In this document: in pieces, positions 24,947 to 33,552 of the stretch | Layout of the letters: each line of letters begins with the position of its first letter | How positions within the stretch are numbered: position 1 is the stretch's first letter | Origin: Clostridiales bacterium | Lineage (GTDB): Bacteria > Bacillota > Clostridia > Oscillospirales > Acutalibacteraceae | Direction of reading: 5' to 3' | Assembly (NCBI GenBank): GCA_019419895.1 | Contig: JAHZIE010000014.1 | Coordinates: 1-46,906, forward strand | Length of the DNA: 46,906 nt | The notes under the pieces: generated by a model | What the model was told of the DNA's origin: nothing | What the model saw: the letters and a program-made list of their open reading frames with translations, nothing else | Database searches by the model: none | Program-made: the position numbers and the translations under genes

Positions 24947-27592
24947 ATGATGAGTCACAAGTACGTTTACCTGTTCTCTGAAGGGAACGGCACAATGCGT
25001 GAACTCCTCGGCGGAAAAGGCGCCAACCTGGCTGAAATGACCAGCCTTGGAATGCCTGTGCCACAGGGCTTTACAATTTCTACGGAGGCTTGCACCCGTT
25101 ACTATGAAGACGGTAAGAGCATTGCCCCTGAGATTGAAGCCGAAATTTATCAGGCGCTTGCTAAAATTGAAGAAATCAATGGAAAGAAATTCGGAGATAC
25201 CGAAAATCCGCTCTTGGTTTCTGTTCGTTCCGGCGCGCGCGCTTCCATGCCTGGTATGATGGATACCATTTTGAACCTGGGCTTGAATGAGGACGTTGTC
25301 TCCGGCCTGCTCAAGAAAAACAGCGATCCTAAATTTGAGCGTTTTGTTTACGATTCCTACCGCCGCTTTATCCAGATGTTCTCCGACGTTGTGATGGAGC
25401 TTTCCAAGAAAACGTTTGAAGTGATCATCGATGAAGTAAAAGAAGAAAAAGGCGTCAAGAATGATATTGATTTGACTGCCGAGGACATGAAGAAGCTTGT
25501 CGTTCTCTTCAAAGAGCATTATAAGAAGGAAATGGGCGTTGACTTCCCGTCGGATCCCAAGGTCCAGATGATGGAAGCTGTCAAGGCTGTCTTCCGTTCC
25601 TGGGACAACCCCCGCGCGAATGTCTACAGAAGAATGAATGATATTCCTTATTCCTGGGGTACTGCTGTTAATGTTCAGCCCATGGTTTTCGGAAATCTGA
25701 ATGAAAAGTCCGGTACAGGCGTTGCCTTTACCCGCGATCCCGCAACTGGTGAGAAGGCTCTCTTTGGCGAGTATCTGATCAACGCTCAGGGCGAGGACGT
25801 TGTTGCCGGTATCCGTACCCCAAGCCATATTTCCAAGCTGGCGGAGGATATGCCGGAGGTTTACAAGCAGTTTGCCGATATCGCGAACCGTTTGGAGAAG
25901 CACTACAGGGACATGCAGGATATGGAATTTACCATCGAGGATGGCAAACTCTATATGCTCCAGACCAGAAACGGCAAGAGAACCGCTGCCGCTGCCTTGA
26001 AGATCGCCGTTGACCTGGTGGACGAAGGCATGATCACTGAAGAAGAAGCTGTCATGCGCGTAGAGCCCAAGCAGCTGGACGCTGTCCTTCATCCTCAGTT
26101 TGATGCTAAGGCTCTGAAGGCTGCCAAAGTGATCGGCAAGGGCTTGGCCGCTTCCCCCGGCGCTGCCTGCGGACGCGTGGTGTTTACCGCGGAGGATGCG
26201 AAAGAGTGGAATGAAAGAGGAGAGAAGGTTGTTCTGGTTCGTCTGGAAACCTCTCCGGAAGATATCGAGGGCATGGCTGCCGCTCAGGGTATCCTGACAG
26301 TGCGCGGCGGTATGACCTCTCACGCTGCTGTTGTTGCCCGCGGAATGGGAACCTGCTGTGTTTCCGGCTGTGGAGAAATCAAGATCAATGAGGAAGCCAA
26401 GGAGTTTACTCTTGGCGGACAGAAAATAGTTGAGGGCGACTACATTTCTATTGACGGTTCTACCGGTAATATTTACGGTGAGGCTGTGGCTACGGTAGAA
26501 GCCAGCATCAGCGGCGATTTCGGCCGCTTTATGGCTTGGGCTGACGCTGCCCGCACCCTGAAGGTCAGAACCAATGCGGATACTCCCCGCGATACCGCTC
26601 AGGCTGTAAAATTTGGCGCGGAAGGCATCGGCCTGTGCCGTACCGAGCATATGTTCTTTGAAGCTGACAGAATCAAGGCAATGCGCGAGATGATCGTCTC
26701 CAAGGATGCTGAAAGCCGTAAAAAGGCTTTGTCCAAGATTCTGCCTTATCAGCAGGGCGACTTTGAAGCAATGTATGAGGTTCTGGAAGGCCGTCCAATG
26801 ACCATCCGTTTCCTGGATCCCCCGCTGCACGAGTTCCTGCCTACCAAGGAAGAGGATATTGCAGAGATTGCGGCAGAATTGAATATTTCTGTTGATGAGC
26901 TCAAGGGTGTCATCGCTTCCCTCCATGAGTTCAACCCCATGATGGGACATCGCGGCTGCCGCCTGGCTGTCACCTACCCGGAAATTGCCGAGATGCAGAC
27001 CACTGCTGTAATTCAGGCTGCTATCGCTGTCAATCAAAAGCATCCGGATTACAACATTGTTCCTGAAATCATGATTCCTCTGGTTGGAGAAGTCAAGGAA
27101 TTGAAATATGTCAAGGATATCGTCACAGCTACCGCTGACAAGCTGATCGCCGATGCTGGTGTGAAGATGGAATATCATGTTGGTACTATGATTGAGATTC
27201 CGCGTGCCGCTCTGACCGCGGATGAGATCGCCACTGAGGCTGAATTCTTCAGCTTTGGCACCAACGACCTGACTCAGATGACCTTTGGCTTCAGCCGTGA
27301 CGATGCCGGCAAGTTCTTGGATGCCTACTATGACACTAAGATTTATGAGTCCGATCCTTTTGCCCGCTTGGATCAAAAGGGAGTCGGCAAGCTGGTGAAA
27401 ATGGCTGCTGATCTGGGCCGTTCTACCCGTCCGAACATCAAGCTGGGCATCTGCGGCGAGCATGGCGGAGATCCGAGTTCTGTCGAGTTCTGCCACAATG
27501 TGGGACTGGATTATGTTTCCTGCTCTCCGTTCCGTGTGCCGATCGCCCGTCTGGCTGCCGCGCAGGCTGCAATCAAGGCGAAAAAGGCTTAA
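24947..27592 (+). CDS. ppdK: Pyruvate, phosphate dikinase
   Basis: Interconverts pyruvate, ATP and phosphate with PEP, AMP and pyrophosphate, so it can run as a PPi-linked pyruvate kinase in glycolysis or make PEP for gluconeogenesis. It is 881 residues, full length. In order: ATP-grasp nucleotide domain (YLFSEGNGTMRELLGGKGANLAEM; SVRSGARASMPGMMDTILNLG), the phosphohistidine swivel domain with GGMTSHAAVVARGMGTCCVSG (catalytic His near 457), and the PEP-binding barrel with GLCRTEHMFF, GNDLTQ-type FGTNDLTQMTFGFSRDD and GICGEHGGDP containing the catalytic Cys. It begins ATG ATG after AGGAGG. Like nifJ it avoids TTA, CTA and TCA codons, which leaves a 933-codon open frame antisense to it. Confidence 0.98.
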   Translation: MMSHKYVYLFSEGNGTMRELLGGKGANLAEMTSLGMPVPQGFTISTEACTRYYEDGKSIAPEIEAEIYQALAKIEEINGKKFGDTENPLLVSVRSGARASMPGMMDTILNLGLNEDVVSGLLKKNSDPKFERFVYDSYRRFIQMFSDVVMELSKKTFEVIIDEVKEEKGVKNDIDLTAEDMKKLVVLFKEHYKKEMGVDFPSDPKVQMMEAVKAVFRSWDNPRANVYRRMNDIPYSWGTAVNVQPMVFGNLNEKSGTGVAFTRDPATGEKALFGEYLINAQGEDVVAGIRTPSHISKLAEDMPEVYKQFADIANRLEKHYRDMQDMEFTIEDGKLYMLQTRNGKRTAAAALKIAVDLVDEGMITEEEAVMRVEPKQLDAVLHPQFDAKALKAAKVIGKGLAASPGAACGRVVFTAEDAKEWNERGEKVVLVRLETSPEDIEGMAAAQGILTVRGGMTSHAAVVARGMGTCCVSGCGEIKINEEAKEFTLGGQKIVEGDYISIDGSTGNIYGEAVATVEASISGDFGRFMAWADAARTLKVRTNADTPRDTAQAVKFGAEGIGLCRTEHMFFEADRIKAMREMIVSKDAESRKKALSKILPYQQGDFEAMYEVLEGRPMTIRFLDPPLHEFLPTKEEDIAEIAAELNISVDELKGVIASLHEFNPMMGHRGCRLAVTYPEIAEMQTTAVIQAAIAVNQKHPDYNIVPEIMIPLVGEVKELKYVKDIVTATADKLIADAGVKMEYHVGTMIEIPRAALTADEIATEAEFFSFGTNDLTQMTFGFSRDDAGKFLDAYYDTKIYESDPFARLDQKGVGKLVKMAADLGRSTRPNIKLGICGEHGGDPSSVEFCHNVGLDYVSCSPFRVPIARLAAAQAAIKAKKA

Positions 27593-27638
27593 TTTAAAAT
27601 TTGATTTAGGGCAAAGCCTGATAGCAAAAACCAAATAG

Positions 27639-27678
27639 AAAAAAGACCTTGTGGAGTAACATCCGCAAGGTCTTTTTT
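27639..27678. terminator. ppdK terminator, probably bidirectional
   Basis: A 17-bp stem with one wobble pair (27639-27655 with 27662-27678; core AAAAAAGACCTTG) and a six-base loop. A- and T-runs on the two sides allow use by ppdK and by the minus-strand gene at 27951-28856. Confidence 0.88.
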
Positions 27679-27867
27679 ACGCCGAAAGTCTTTGTAAACA
27701 GCAGGTTTGTTTGTAAGAAAGTGATTTTATCACAAGTTGTCCGTAATGACTGGAAACTCAAATTTCATTGCCCGAAAGACTCCAAATGGGAGTTTCCCGG
27801 AATAAAAATTTCTTATAGATCGAAAAGAGTGTGTTGTTTTTTGTACATTCCGATAAGAAAGTTTTCC

Positions 27868-27911
27868 AATCTGAAACGAGCGATGACAGCCGCCATCGCT
27901 CGTTTCAGATT
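27868..27911. repeat. Perfect 18-bp inverted repeat downstream of the M29-like gene
   Basis: 27868-27885 is exactly complementary to 27894-27911 around an eight-base loop (core CTGAAACGAGCGATG). It lies 40 bases beyond the stop of the minus-strand M29-like gene. It is not followed by a clean T-run on either strand, so it may be an mRNA 3' end structure, a weak terminator or a mobile remnant. The stretch 27679-27867 holds no convincing gene. Confidence 0.6.
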
Positions 27912-27950
27912 AAATTTATCTAAATTGAAATTAAAATATTTCTGCAGTAT

Positions 27951-28856
27951 TTAATTTGAAAGTTGGATGAGCGGTTTGGAGACTACAACATCTAAATGTA
28001 ATCCACATTTTTCTGCATCTCCAATCCCAAAGTGGCAAGTATCAATAATACTTTCATCAACTCCAATCAGACCGGTGGGGGTCATTTTGGAAAGTCCTTG
28101 TCCCAGTTCAACGAGTTTACGACATTCTTTTGGCAAACTAAATAATATTTCTTTCAATTCTTTAGCCATACTTCCTCCTAAAATATCAATCACATATCCA
28201 TCACGAATTTTAATTTCTATAAGAGAATTAACAAGTCCAAATTTATTCAACAGCCTGCCATAATAATAAAACTGTCCTACGGTCACATCTACAACAATCG
28301 TACCATTTGCTGTGCCTTCTATCACATATGCTGAAGTTTCCGACGGAGGAAGAAAAGCGTAATCACAATCTTTTGTCACTTCATGGGAACAGGTGTTAAA
28401 AGAATCAATCTTTAGTGTTATATTTGTTCCAGGGCTATTTCTGACACTTACCGTATTTTGAGGATTAAATTGGTTCATTTCACTTATTTTAGAGTATACC
28501 AAATTCTTAGGAGTAGAAAGGCCCTGAAAAAGAGACTCCTCGGTAATATCAAGCCTGACAAAAATATAGTTTGCCATCATTTTTTCTGGCTTACCAAAAG
28601 GCGAAAACAATTTATTTGCTCCGGCTTCCGTATATGTTTTTAAAGACAGAATTACTATTAGTAAATCCTTTTTTGATAAAAGGTTGATTTTTTCAGATAA
28701 ATTATCATATTGGGAATAATAAATAATTTCACATTTGTTATCTATATCGTTTTCAATAGCTTTTGCAACTGGATACTGTAAATCATCCGTTACAATGTGA
28801 ACAATAGATTCCTTTGATAAATCACACCAATGTTTCAATAGTCGTTTTTTGCTCAT
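27951..28856 (-). CDS. M29-aminopeptidase-like protein of unknown substrate
   Basis: A 301-residue protein whose layout recalls thermophilic M29 aminopeptidases and related NicX-type enzymes: GTNITLKID, LPPSETSAYVIEGTANGTIVVDV (family pattern PSGEV...GTIVFD), IKIRDGYVIDILGG, and the C-terminal LIGVDESIIDTCHFGIGDAEKCGLHLDVVVSKP. There the DE, the His of DTCHFGIG and the H-x-D of LHLDVVV match expected metal-ligand positions. The N-terminal 120 residues are diverged. Base composition is visibly more AT-rich than its neighbours and codon use differs, suggesting recent acquisition. It stands alone, with a perfect inverted repeat downstream. Peptidase activity is inference; it could be a ring-cleaving or other metal enzyme. 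Confidence 0.75.
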   Translation of the reverse strand: MSKKRLLKHWCDLSKESIVHIVTDDLQYPVAKAIENDIDNKCEIIYYSQYDNLSEKINLLSKKDLLIVILSLKTYTEAGANKLFSPFGKPEKMMANYIFVRLDITEESLFQGLSTPKNLVYSKISEMNQFNPQNTVSVRNSPGTNITLKIDSFNTCSHEVTKDCDYAFLPPSETSAYVIEGTANGTIVVDVTVGQFYYYGRLLNKFGLVNSLIEIKIRDGYVIDILGGSMAKELKEILFSLPKECRKLVELGQGLSKMTPTGLIGVDESIIDTCHFGIGDAEKCGLHLDVVVSKPLIQLSN

Positions 28857-29088
28857 GACTATTTCCTCTTTATATATATATTAAAATTTGACTTTATCAA
28901 GCACATATTGAAAGACAGGTCGCAATCTTAGCAAATGTCAGGTTTTATCACACAAAATTCCAAGAGGTAGCGTAGCCATTTATTGGTGTTGTACTGCCTC
29001 TTTTTGAAATACTTTATTACAGGTGTTAGCGTTTACAACACACTCCTTTTCAGTTGATTTTTTACTTAGTTGAAAAATTCTTAGAAGC

Positions 29089-30105
29089 TTATCTCCCCTG
29101 GACGCCGATCTCTTTCATCTTCTGCTCATGTTCTTCCAGTGTGGCACTGTAATGGTTTTGATTATCCATACCAAAGAAAAAATAAAGGTAATCAGTATCG
29201 GCGGGATGAAGGGCGGCCTGGATAGCGCGGGTGCTGGGGGAACAAATGGGCCCCGCGGGAAGCCCGGAGCATTTATATGTATTGTAAAGAGCGGCAAAGC
29301 TTCCGCTGTTGGCAACCAGGGGATTATTGGTAATATAATTATTGACATATTCCCTGGTGGGGTCGGCATCCAGCCGCATCCCGGCAGCCAGACGGTTGTG
29401 AAAAACGGAGGAAACCTTGGCCATCTCTCCGCTGCTGCGGGCCTCTCTTTCAATAATAGAGGCGAGGATCAGGGTTTCGTCGGAAGGCATCCCGGATTTT
29501 GCGGCGTAATTGTTCAGCATTTTTCGAATGACGTTTTCAGGATTATCGTTCAAATAAAATTCGTAAGTATCCGGGAAAAGGTATCCCTCCAGACGGAAGC
29601 AGCGGCTGGCGCTGACAGGAATAGTAAAGGATTTTACCGTATAGGACTGACATGCCTCATAAAATTCCTTTTGGGAACAGACGCCCTTATTTTCCAGTGT
29701 CTGCGCGATTTGCATAAAGCTGTAGCCCTCTGGGATAGTAACTCTCACCACTTTTGGCTGAGGTTCGGCGGAAGAAACTGGATCCGGCTTGGAGACAGAG
29801 GAGGTTCCGTTTCCCGAAGAGGATGGGGATGTTTTGGAAGAGACAGAAGCTTTGGAGCTGCCAGAATTTTTAGAGGAAGATTCATCCGGTTCATCTATGG
29901 AGCTGGAGTTCTCTTCCATAGTGGAGCTGCTTTCTTCCTCGGAATCTATTGCTTCCGAGGAAGAAGATTCTTCTGAAGAACCACTGGAATTGTCCTGGGA
30001 GGATGAGGAAGAGGGAAGGAAAACAAGCCCGTCCCAATGACATCCGCTGAAAAGAAGGCAGCATACGAGAAATAGGCTCAAAAAGAGTATTGGCTTCTTT
30101 TTCAT
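29089..30105 (-). CDS. mltG: MltG-type endolytic transglycosylase with lipoprotein signal and Ser/Glu-rich stalk
   Basis: MltG cleaves nascent glycan strands and sets peptidoglycan chain length. The 338-residue product has the YceG-like core (about 120-330): GYSFMQIAQTLENKGV, RLEGYLFPDTYEF, the catalytic-Glu block ASIIEREARSSGEMAKVSSVFHNRL, and LDADPT and GLPAGPICSPSTRAIQAALHP. Its N-terminus is unusual: MKKKPILFLSLFLVCCLLFSGC is a type II signal with a lipobox (cysteine 22), followed by about 80 residues almost entirely Ser, Glu, Asp and Lys. Ordinary MltG has an uncleaved membrane helix. The enzyme would be a lipid-anchored surface protein on a flexible stalk. It diverges from the alpha-galactosidase gene. 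Confidence 0.9.
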   Translation of the reverse strand: MKKKPILFLSLFLVCCLLFSGCHWDGLVFLPSSSSSQDNSSGSSEESSSSEAIDSEEESSSTMEENSSSIDEPDESSSKNSGSSKASVSSKTSPSSSGNGTSSVSKPDPVSSAEPQPKVVRVTIPEGYSFMQIAQTLENKGVCSQKEFYEACQSYTVKSFTIPVSASRCFRLEGYLFPDTYEFYLNDNPENVIRKMLNNYAAKSGMPSDETLILASIIEREARSSGEMAKVSSVFHNRLAAGMRLDADPTREYVNNYITNNPLVANSGSFAALYNTYKCSGLPAGPICSPSTRAIQAALHPADTDYLYFFFGMDNQNHYSATLEEHEQKMKEIGVQGR

Positions 30106-30304
30106 TTTGGGTAACTCCTTTAATTATATCTTTAAAAATATCTGTCAAATATTTTCAAGTTTTATTATAGCATTCACACGACAAAAAACAAGAAATCGCG
30201 AACAACTTTCGACAGATGTAAAGAGGTATAAGCAAGAAGAATTATTGATAAACAATAAATTTGACAAAAAAGAAACTATGAAAAGGAGAGAAAGAGAAAA
30301 TTTA

Positions 30305-30333
30305 TTGCAATTGACCCTTGAATCTGATATACT
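30305..30333 (+). promoter_or_regulatory. Promoter of the alpha-galactosidase gene
   Basis: TTGCAA (30305-30310), 17 bases and TATACT (30328-30333), a fair sigma-A match, about 55 bases before the ATG at 30388. Confidence 0.5.
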
Positions 30334-30387
30334 ACAGACGGTTAAGGCTTGAAGCCTTTTCAAATTTGGAACAAAGAAGGGAATTAT

Positions 30388-31521
30388 ATGCTGGCTAAAA
30401 CTCCTCCTATGGGGTGGAACTCTTGGAATACCTTTACGAAGGACATCAATGAAAAAATGATCATGGAAACAGCAGACGCTATGGTGCGAGAGGGCCTGCT
30501 CGATGCCGGTTATGAATATCTGGTGATTGATGACTGCTGGAGTGAAATGCAGCGGGACGAAAATGGAATGCTGGTGGCGGATCATCAGAAATTCCCCCAT
30601 GAAATGAAATATGTGGCCGATTATGTCCATTCCAAAGGGGTGAAATTTGGAATGTATTCCTGCTGTGGCACAAAGACCTGCGCGGGGTATCCAGGAAGCT
30701 GGACTCATGAGTTTGACGATGCAAAGTACTTTGCGGAGGTCGGCATTGATTTGCTGAAATATGACAATTGTTATCACTCCACCCTTCAGAATAAATTTGC
30801 CTATAACCGTATGAGTATGGCATTGAAATCCACCGGCAGGGAAATCCTTTTTTCCGCCTGCAATTGGGGGAATGAAAATGTCCATTCCTGGGCACGGTCC
30901 GTTGGGGCGCATATGTACCGTTCAACTGGGGATATCACGGATAATTTTGAAAGCATCAAACGGCTGTCAGAAAGCCAAAAGGAAAATCTCTGCTACTCCG
31001 CGCCGGGATGTTTTAATGACATTGATATGCTGGTGGCGGGGCTGAAGGGAACAGGCAATATCGGCTTGGGACAGGGCTGCACAGAAGCGCAGTACCGTTA
31101 TCATTTCGCCATGTGGTGCCTTTTTGCCTCTCCTCTTATGCTGGGCTGTGATGTGAGAAATATGTCCCCTGAGCTGAAAGCGCTTATCACAAATAAGGAA
31201 TTGATTGCGATTAACCAGGACGAAGAAGCTCGTCCGCCGATGTTTATTAGAGATAACCGGGGAAAGACTGAGAATACCATTTGCTTCAAACACTTGTCCA
31301 ATAATGAGTATGTCGTCGCGATGTTCAATCCCTATGAGCAGGATTTAAAGGTGATGCTTTCCTTTTATGAAATTGGGCTGGATCCTCTGCTGGGTTATGG
31401 CTTTGATATGAAAGATGTTTTCAGCGGTGAAAACATAGGAATTCAGAAGGAATATATGGATGTTGAGGTGAAGGCGGGGGACTGCCGGGTATTTAAGGGA
31501 AAATTGGTTTCTGTGAAATGA
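30388..31521 (+). CDS. Glycoside hydrolase family 27 alpha-galactosidase
   Basis: A 377-residue GH27-type protein that should remove terminal alpha-galactose from oligosaccharides such as raffinose or galactomannan fragments. Family blocks: TPPMGWNSWNTF (about 4-15), YLVIDDCW (about 46-53), the nucleophile Asp in DLLKYDNCYH (about 126-135) and the acid/base region FNDIDMLVAGL (about 207-217; the usual form is NDPDML). FASPLMLGCDVRNM and INQDEEARPP follow, then a short beta-sandwich C-terminal domain. There is no signal peptide, so it acts in the cytosol. The ATG at 30388 has AGAAGGG upstream. Its stop overlaps the start of the next small gene. Confidence 0.9.
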   Translation: MLAKTPPMGWNSWNTFTKDINEKMIMETADAMVREGLLDAGYEYLVIDDCWSEMQRDENGMLVADHQKFPHEMKYVADYVHSKGVKFGMYSCCGTKTCAGYPGSWTHEFDDAKYFAEVGIDLLKYDNCYHSTLQNKFAYNRMSMALKSTGREILFSACNWGNENVHSWARSVGAHMYRSTGDITDNFESIKRLSESQKENLCYSAPGCFNDIDMLVAGLKGTGNIGLGQGCTEAQYRYHFAMWCLFASPLMLGCDVRNMSPELKALITNKELIAINQDEEARPPMFIRDNRGKTENTICFKHLSNNEYVVAMFNPYEQDLKVMLSFYEIGLDPLLGYGFDMKDVFSGENIGIQKEYMDVEVKAGDCRVFKGKLVSVK

Positions 31522-31709
31522 AGAGCGTGTGCAAAAAATGCGGAAAGGTTCTTTCCTCTGACGAAATTGCCCTTTACCGCAGGCTGATCTACCGTGACGC
31601 GGAAGAATATTTGTGCATTGAATGCCTCGCCGAGGAGATGAGGGTGTCGGTTCCAGCTTTAGAGGAAAAGATCGCTTATTTTAAAGAAATTGGCTGCACA
31701 TTGTTTTAA
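31518..31709 (+). CDS. Small protein with two CxxC motifs, probable zinc ribbon or treble clef
   Basis: A 63-residue protein with VCKKCGK (Cys 5 and 8) and LCIECLAEEM (Cys 33 and 36), spaced to bind one zinc ion. A C-terminal helical part (VSVPALEEKIAYFKEIGCTLF) follows. Its ATG overlaps the alpha-galactosidase stop (ATGA), so translation is coupled, and a strong terminator follows. I recall similar short proteins in other Clostridia annotated only as hypothetical. It could bind nucleic acid or regulate the neighbouring enzyme. The function is unknown. Confidence 0.75.
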   Translation: MKSVCKKCGKVLSSDEIALYRRLIYRDAEEYLCIECLAEEMRVSVPALEEKIAYFKEIGCTLF

Positions 31710-31747
31710 CTTAACGTCTTTAGGAAAGGCTGAAAGGAAAAGAGAAG

Positions 31748-31778
31748 AAAAGCCTCCGGATTTTTCCGGAGGCTTTTT
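31748..31778. terminator. Terminator after the small zinc-ribbon gene
   Basis: A perfect 12-bp stem (31748-31759 with 31766-31777, core AAAAGCCTCCGG) and a T-run on the plus side. T-rich sequence on the other side may let it also stop the convergent minus-strand gene. Confidence 0.85.
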
Positions 31779-31908
31779 GGCGTATATGGAATAATTTTCA
31801 AAGAGAGAATAAATGGACCAAAGGAGAGAGAAAACTTGCGACAGGAAGCAAATTGCCCGGCGCTGGAAAGAGACGCATGTTTTTTAGAGTGAAACAGACA
31901 GGAATAAC

Positions 31909-33120
31909 TTATTTCTGAAGAAAATGTTCCATCAGGGTATATCCTTTAGCGATATAAACGCCCGTAGCCTTGGCCGTCTCCTCATGAAAGCTGCCAATGC
32001 CGTTTTCCAGCTCCCGGCTTTTTCTGTAGATCAAAAAAGGGACGGGATCAGAGGTATGAGAGCGGGTGACAAGAGGGGTGGGATGATCAGGCAGAAGCAA
32101 AATACCGTAATCATCATATTTGGCAAGCCCTTTTAGAAGAGGCGCCAATATCCGGGAATCAATTGCCTCAATCGCTTTGACCTTGTTGCTTACTTCATGA
32201 CGGTGCCCGCATTCGTCCGGCGCTTCCAAATGAATATAGACAAAATCCCGGCCTCTGTCCAGCTCGTCGAGGGCGGCCTGCGCCTTACCCTCAAAATTGG
32301 TATCAAGATATCCAGTCGCGCCGGGAACGTGGCATACATTCATATCGGCGCAGACCCCGATCCCTTTGATCAAATCAACGGCGGAAACGATGGAACCGGA
32401 AAGATGATACCTTGAAGCGAAAGAATCCAGCTTAGGCCGGTAGCCCTGTCCCCAAAGCCAGATGCCGTTTGCAGGGCGCCTGCCATTCACAACACGTTTC
32501 TGATTGACAGGGTGATCCTTCAAGATATCATAGGCGCGTTTCATAAAATAGATTAATGGGGCGGCGCTGGGCTCAGTGGGGAGATAATCCCGAATTTTTC
32601 TGCCGGGGAAATCATGGGGAGCGGTGAGATCGCCCAACTCCAAAACGCCGTTGCGCCACACAAGACAGTGGCGGTAGCTGACGCCTGGGTAAAAGTGGAA
32701 GGAATCATTGCCGAGCTTCTCCTGAAGGGTATTGATCAGTTCTTTGGCCTCAGCCGTGGAAATATCGTCGGCGCAGTAATCCACCATTGTTTTTTCTTCA
32801 AAGGGAGAGTCCTCCGACAGAGTGACCAAGTTGCATCGGATGGTGACGTCGGAGCTTTCCAGAGGAATTCCCATGCTGACGGCTTCCAGTGGGGAACGGC
32901 CGGAGTAATAAATTTTTGGGTCGTAGCCGATAGCGGAAAGATTTGCCACATCGCTCCCTGGAATCAGTCCGTCCGCTACGGTTTTTACCAATCCGACCTC
33001 CCCATGTGACGCGAGAAAATCCATATTGGGTTTTTGCGCTGCCATCATTGGGGTTTTCCCATCCAGCTCCGGAACAGGATAATCCGCCATTCCATCGCAG
33101 AGTACAACGACATATTTCAT
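31909..33120 (-). CDS. ApgM-type cofactor-independent phosphoglycerate mutase or homoserine-kinase-like enzyme
   Basis: A 403-residue member of the alkaline-phosphatase superfamily, archaeal-type 2,3-BPG-independent PGM branch. The N-terminal VVLCDGMADYPVPELDGKTPMMAA is diagnostic, and GLIPGSDVANLSAIGYDP carries the catalytic Ser. Further metal-site motifs are IHLEAPDECGHRHEV and LLLPDHPTP. Some members of this branch in bacteria have been proposed to be homoserine kinases, and the gene lies beside a branched-chain amino-acid operon, so both roles are open. The start at 33120 (MKYVVVLCDG) is preferred because GGAG precedes it and MEHQ of the longer form at 33132 is not conserved in the family. 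Confidence 0.88.
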   Translation of the reverse strand: MKYVVVLCDGMADYPVPELDGKTPMMAAQKPNMDFLASHGEVGLVKTVADGLIPGSDVANLSAIGYDPKIYYSGRSPLEAVSMGIPLESSDVTIRCNLVTLSEDSPFEEKTMVDYCADDISTAEAKELINTLQEKLGNDSFHFYPGVSYRHCLVWRNGVLELGDLTAPHDFPGRKIRDYLPTEPSAAPLIYFMKRAYDILKDHPVNQKRVVNGRRPANGIWLWGQGYRPKLDSFASRYHLSGSIVSAVDLIKGIGVCADMNVCHVPGATGYLDTNFEGKAQAALDELDRGRDFVYIHLEAPDECGHRHEVSNKVKAIEAIDSRILAPLLKGLAKYDDYGILLLPDHPTPLVTRSHTSDPVPFLIYRKSRELENGIGSFHEETAKATGVYIAKGYTLMEHFLQK

Positions 33121-33517
33121 CTGATGCTCCATTTCTTCCCCAGTCCCTCTTTCGGTATCTTTTCATTTTTTGTTTTTATTATCTATTATCCATATCCGGT
33201 CAAACGCAGTCCGCCATCCATCCTTAAGCGTAGCTTTCAAAAGAACCCAGCGTTTTTATATATTTCGTATAAAGAAAAATAATGGCAGCTGCACTATTTT
33301 CTGTTAAAAAACAGATCAACCGGGAAACACCTAAGCTTTATTATAGCAAAATGTGCTTGAAAAAGAAAGGCTGCAAAAAATATAATCTTTTTTCTGAAAG
33401 GTCCGCGATTCTTGTCAAATAAAGAAAAATAAAAAGTCATGCTTTCTTGAATTAATCTGAAAATGGAAAGGCGGACAGAGGGAATTTGTTCATTATGTAA
33501 AATTTACCGGGCTGTTA
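33121..33517. other. AT-rich divergent region before the T-box promoter
   Basis: About 400 bases with no gene seen. It must contain the minus-strand promoter of the ApgM-like gene, which I could not place. Confidence 0.45.
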
Positions 33518-33546
33518 TTGACAAGGCTGGGAAACAAGATTACAAT
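33518..33546 (+). promoter_or_regulatory. Promoter of the ilv-cimA-leu leader transcript
   Basis: TTGACA (33518-33523), 17 bases and TACAAT (33541-33546), a near-perfect promoter. The predicted start near 33553 lies just before the T-box stem I. Confidence 0.75.
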
Positions 33547-33552
33547 AAATAC

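Noticed and set aside
24833..27634. 933-codon open frame on the minus strand
   Set aside because: It is the antisense shadow of ppdK, in the same codon register, with the same explanation as for nifJ.
27649..27954. 101-codon plus-strand frame after ppdK
   Set aside because: It runs through two hairpins, has biased residues typical of AT-rich non-coding DNA and lacks an SD.
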